Below are positions 61,589 to 64,000 of a stretch of 64,000 nucleotides of DNA, one piece after another. The stretch is from contig NZ_JAFCKQ010000001.1 in assembly GCF_018130215.1 (NCBI RefSeq), forward strand, positions 62,001 through 126,000, given 5' to 3'. The position numbers and the translations under genes are program-made. How positions within the stretch are numbered: the first letter of the stretch is position 1; each line of letters starts with the position of its first letter. Origin of the DNA: Bradyrhizobium jicamae (lineage in GTDB: Bacteria; Pseudomonadota; Alphaproteobacteria; Rhizobiales; Xanthobacteraceae). Under the pieces are notes generated by a model. The model was not told the origin of the DNA and did not search any database. It worked only from the letters and a program-made list of their open reading frames with translations.

Positions 61589-62004
61589 ATGAGCCGCCGC
61601 TCAGCATCCATGAGATCAATCCGATCTCAGGGGTTGCGCTCGCTATCGACGCTCGTGATCAGTGCGATCACGGGGCTGGCGTTCAGCCACCAGCCCGCGC
61701 GAGCGGCCGAGCTCTCCGCGCAGGACATCGCGCTGCTTGATCGGCTGACCTGGGGCGTCAACGCCTCCAGCCCCGCGCATCTGCGTGACATCGGCACCGA
61801 GCGCTGGCTGCAGGAGCATTGCATCCGGCGAACTCGACGCTGCCGGACGCGGCCCGCAGGCAGATCGAGGCGATGCCGGACGTGCATCGCTTCCCGTTCG
61901 ACATCGCGGCGTCATTCGACCAGCAGGCGAAGTCCGCCAACCAGGTGGCCGACCCGGAGCAGAAGAAGGGTGCGCAGCAGGTCTATCAGCAGGCCATGAA
62001 CGAC
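61589..62004 (+). pseudogene. DUF1800 protein remnant, frameshifted and truncated
   Basis: The first frame codes a signal peptide (STLVISAITGLAFSHQPARAAE) and the DUF1800 start LLDRLTWGVNAS and ERWLQEH, but breaks at about 61817-61819: reading CA-TTG where a third base of the codon is missing. The homology continues in another frame as LHPANSTLPDAARRQIEAMP, DVHRFPFDIAASFDQQAKSA up to QQAMND at about 62004, then stops being DUF1800. Normal family members have about 450-500 residues, so roughly two thirds are gone. Clear pseudogene by frameshift and 3' loss. Confidence 0.85.
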
Positions 62005-62051
62005 CGCGGGCGCTTTCCGCGAATCCAACTGTCACCGTGCTTGCGGAGATA

Positions 62052-62093
62052 GCCCCTCACCCCAGCCCTCCCCGTAAGAACGGGGCGAGGGGC
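62052..62093. repeat. dispersed GC-rich palindrome after the pseudogene
   Basis: Outer arms GCCCCTC/GAGGGGC (62052-62058 and 62087-62093) and an inner CCCCG/CGGGG stem around TAAGAA. The pattern CCCCTCACCCC with CCCG-AAGAA-CGGGGCGAGGGG is a common intergenic repeat in Bradyrhizobium. It lies just beyond the truncation point of the DUF1800 remnant and 34 bases past the end of the convergent iminopeptidase gene, where it may act as terminator. Confidence 0.6.
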
Positions 62094-62126
62094 GCAGTCC
62101 CGTCGCGACCGCAACTCGATCAAATC

Positions 62127-63110
62127 TCAACCGTTCCTCGACGCCAGATCCGCGATCGCCCTCATCACCGCGTTGCGGATGCCGGGGTCGTAGAGGATGT
62201 GGCCGGCATCGTCGATGATGCGGACCTCGCTGCCTGGCCAGCGTGCGGCGAGCGCGTGAGAGGTGGCGGGCGGGCAGAGCAGGTCATAGCGGCCCTGCAC
62301 CATGATGCCGGGAATGCCGGCGAGCAGGCCTGCGTCGTCCAGGATCTGGCTCGGTCGCATGAAGGAGTCGTTGGCGAAGTAGTGCGCTTCCATGAACGGC
62401 GTCGAGGGCAGGGTGCGCGAGGATCTGATCGACACCAGATCGAGCCGCGTTTGTTTTGGCGTGTGTTCCGAAAGCGTACGTTCGGTGTCGTGCCAGGCGC
62501 GCGCGGCGATGGCATGCACGGCATCGTCGGGATCGAGGATGCGGCGATAATAGGCCGATAGCGGCGAGGCCCGTTCGTCGTCCGGCAGCACGCTCAGAAA
62601 ATCTTCGTACAGGCCGGGATAGAAGCGCGGCAGCGTGCGCAGGAAGGCGCTTTCCAGCTCCTCGCGCGTACCGAGAAAGGTCGCGCGCAGCGCAAGGCCA
62701 CTGACGCGCTCGGGATGCGCCTGCGCATACGCCAGCGCCAATGTCGCGCCCCAGGAGCCGCCGACCACCATCCAGCGCGCAAAGCCGAACCGCTCGCGGA
62801 TCTTCTCCATGTCGGCAATCAGATGCGCCGTCGTGTTGTTGTCGCGACTTCCCTTGGGACGGCTGCGGCCGCAGCCGCGCTGGTCGAACAGCACCGCGTG
62901 GAATCTTTCGGGATCGAACAACCGGCGATGATCGGGCTGGCAGCCGCTGCCGGGACCGCCATGCAGGTAGACCGCGGGAATGCCGCCGGCGCGGCCGATG
63001 CTTTCGACATAGAGATCATGACCGTCGCCGACATCGAACTGTTCCGAGGTCAGCGGTGCGAACGGGTCGGAACGCTTGGCCGCCTTGCCGGCGTCGGCGT
63101 CAGGCGCCAT
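62127..63110 (-). CDS. pip: proline iminopeptidase (alpha/beta hydrolase)
   Basis: S33-family aminopeptidase that removes N-terminal proline. 327 residues. HGGPGSGC oxyanion motif, FDQRGCGRSRP, nucleophile Ser in VVGGSWGATLALAYA, and a C-terminal His in DDAGHILYDP, all as in Pip. ATG 63110 lies 11 bases inside the end of pqqE, indicating coupling with the PQQ operon. Some PQQ loci carry peptidases thought to act on the precursor peptide; a role in PQQ for this one is speculation. Confidence 0.9.
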   Translation of the reverse strand: MAPDADAGKAAKRSDPFAPLTSEQFDVGDGHDLYVESIGRAGGIPAVYLHGGPGSGCQPDHRRLFDPERFHAVLFDQRGCGRSRPKGSRDNNTTAHLIADMEKIRERFGFARWMVVGGSWGATLALAYAQAHPERVSGLALRATFLGTREELESAFLRTLPRFYPGLYEDFLSVLPDDERASPLSAYYRRILDPDDAVHAIAARAWHDTERTLSEHTPKQTRLDLVSIRSSRTLPSTPFMEAHYFANDSFMRPSQILDDAGLLAGIPGIMVQGRYDLLCPPATSHALAARWPGSEVRIIDDAGHILYDPGIRNAVMRAIADLASRNG

Positions 63111-64000
63111 TGCGTTCGTCCTGGCGTTCGTCCGGCTCCAGCGTGCCGCCGGCGAAATTGCGGTAGAGGAAGCGATTCTCGGCGCCTTCGGCTTCGCGCT
63201 CCGCCTGCTTGAAGATCTCCTCATGACGCGGCGACAGTGCGCAGGCGGGGTCGGTGTTGCCGGCGTCGCCGGTCAGCGCAAACGCCTGGCAGCGGCAGCC
63301 GCCGTAATCGATCTCGCGGAATTCGCAGGACTTGCACGGCTCCGGCATCCAGCCCGTGCCGCGATAGCGGTTGAAGGCCTCCGAATTCTGCCAGATCCAG
63401 GCAATCGAATGGTTCGAGCGCACGGACTCGAATTCGAGCCCGGTGATGCTTTCGGCCGCATGGCACGGCAGCACCTTGCCAGCCGGCGAGATGTTGAAGA
63501 ACTGGCGGCCCCAGCCGCCCATGCACTTCTTCGGGCGCAGGGCGTAGTAATCCGGCACCACATAATCGATCGCGAGCGTGCCCTTCAAGCGTGCTTGTGC
63601 CTCCTCGACGATCCGGCTGGTCTCCTCGATCTGCTCGATGGTCGGCATCAGGGCGGCACGGTTCTTCAGCGCCCAGCCGTAATACTGCACATTGGCGACC
63701 TCGAGCCGGTCGGCGTCGAGATCGACCGCCATCTGGATGATGTCGGAGAGCTGATGCAGGTTCTGCCGGTGCATCACCGCATTCACGGTGAGCGGCAGCT
63801 CCAGCTCGCGCGTCCATTTCGCGACTTCCAGCTTCTTCCTGTGCGCGTCTTTCAGGCCCGCGACGCGGTCGGCGACAACAGGCTCGTTGCCCTGGAAGCT
63901 GATCTGCACATGGCTGAGGCCGGCATCCGCCAGCGCTGCGAGTCTTTCCCTGGTCAGCAGCACCGCCGAGGTGATCAGGTTGGAGTAGAGACCGACATCG
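63100..64000 (-). CDS. pqqE: PQQ biosynthesis radical SAM protein PqqE, N-terminal part outside
   Basis: Radical SAM enzyme that cross-links Glu and Tyr of PqqA in pyrroloquinoline quinone biosynthesis. The window holds the C-terminal 300 residues; the CxxxCxxC SAM cluster motif lies outside. Visible: LYSNLITSAVLLTRERLAALADAGL, LPLTVNAVMHRQNLHQLSDIIQMAVDL, and the SPASM/auxiliary cluster cysteines in KKCMGGWGRQFF, VLPCHAAE, PCKSCEFREIDYGGCRCQAF and DPACALSPRH. The stop overlaps the pip start by 11 bases. pqqA-D are presumably beyond the right edge. Confidence 0.95.
   Translation of the reverse strand, partial: DVGLYSNLITSAVLLTRERLAALADAGLSHVQISFQGNEPVVADRVAGLKDAHRKKLEVAKWTRELELPLTVNAVMHRQNLHQLSDIIQMAVDLDADRLEVANVQYYGWALKNRAALMPTIEQIEETSRIVEEAQARLKGTLAIDYVVPDYYALRPKKCMGGWGRQFFNISPAGKVLPCHAAESITGLEFESVRSNHSIAWIWQNSEAFNRYRGTGWMPEPCKSCEFREIDYGGCRCQAFALTGDAGNTDPACALSPRHEEIFKQAEREAEGAENRFLYRNFAGGTLEPDERQDERNGA

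Overview
The window is a GC-rich chromosomal segment of an alphaproteobacterium, most likely a Bradyrhizobium or close relative. The reasons are the gene content (kdp operon, fused transaldolase/glucose-6-phosphate isomerase, fused TreS/maltokinase, PQQ genes, DUF3309 and DUF6496 small proteins) and the intergenic palindromes of a type scattered through Bradyrhizobium genomes. This assignment is inference; no rRNA or other marker lies here. I saw no tRNA, rRNA, CRISPR array, phage or insertion sequence. Both ends cut genes: lon on the left, pqqE on the right.

Layout. 1-7.2 kb: a small heat-shock protein with a Lon protease, a slipin/NfeD membrane pair, a DapA-family protein whose catalytic lysine is replaced by arginine, and several small unknown genes. 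7.2-15.8 kb: a REP-like element, then a potassium-uptake operon, (small ORF)-kdpF-kdpA-kdpB-kdpC-kdpD-kdpE. 15.8-19.7 kb: a lysine-rich small protein, the multidomain DNA repair ligase LigD, a DUF3309 membrane peptide and a PHA-associated protein. 19.9-37.9 kb: an alpha-glucan/trehalose region. Six tightly packed minus-strand genes (glgE, treS-mak, glgB, glgX, treZ, treY) face malQ and a GH15 hydrolase on the plus strand. 38-45.4 kb: a six-gene minus-strand operon of the oxidative pentose phosphate pathway (tal-pgi, gnd, zwf, pgl, gntK, HAD phosphatase). 45.6-46.7 kb: two exported proteins. 47.2-52.1 kb: the stress trio prkA-yeaH-spoVR. 52.4-58.3 kb: an orphan ABC substrate-binding protein, then a 2-oxoacid oxidoreductase operon with a GltD-like flavoprotein. 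58.5-64 kb: a small unknown protein, an apparently catalytically dead caspase-fold protein, a frameshifted and truncated DUF1800 pseudogene, a proline iminopeptidase and pqqE.

How the parts fit. TreS-Mak and GlgE turn trehalose into alpha-glucan through maltose-1-phosphate, GlgB branches it, and GlgX, TreZ and TreY turn glucan back into trehalose, which closes a cycle. MalQ and the GH15 enzyme can release glucose, and the neighbouring operon oxidises glucose-6-phosphate and gluconate to make NADPH. Three short intergenic regions (upstream of malQ, ligD and the DUF3309 gene) carry the same GGAAC-N17-GTT pattern, which fits the EcfG (PhyR-controlled general stress) promoter of alphaproteobacteria. 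Together with Hsp20/Lon, Kdp and the PrkA trio, this gives the window a stress and storage character.

The most unusual observations are the caspase-fold protein with both catalytic residues replaced, the DapA homologue with lysine changed to arginine, the shared candidate stress promoters, a 20-bp tandem repeat in the long gap before prkA, and the DUF1800 pseudogene.
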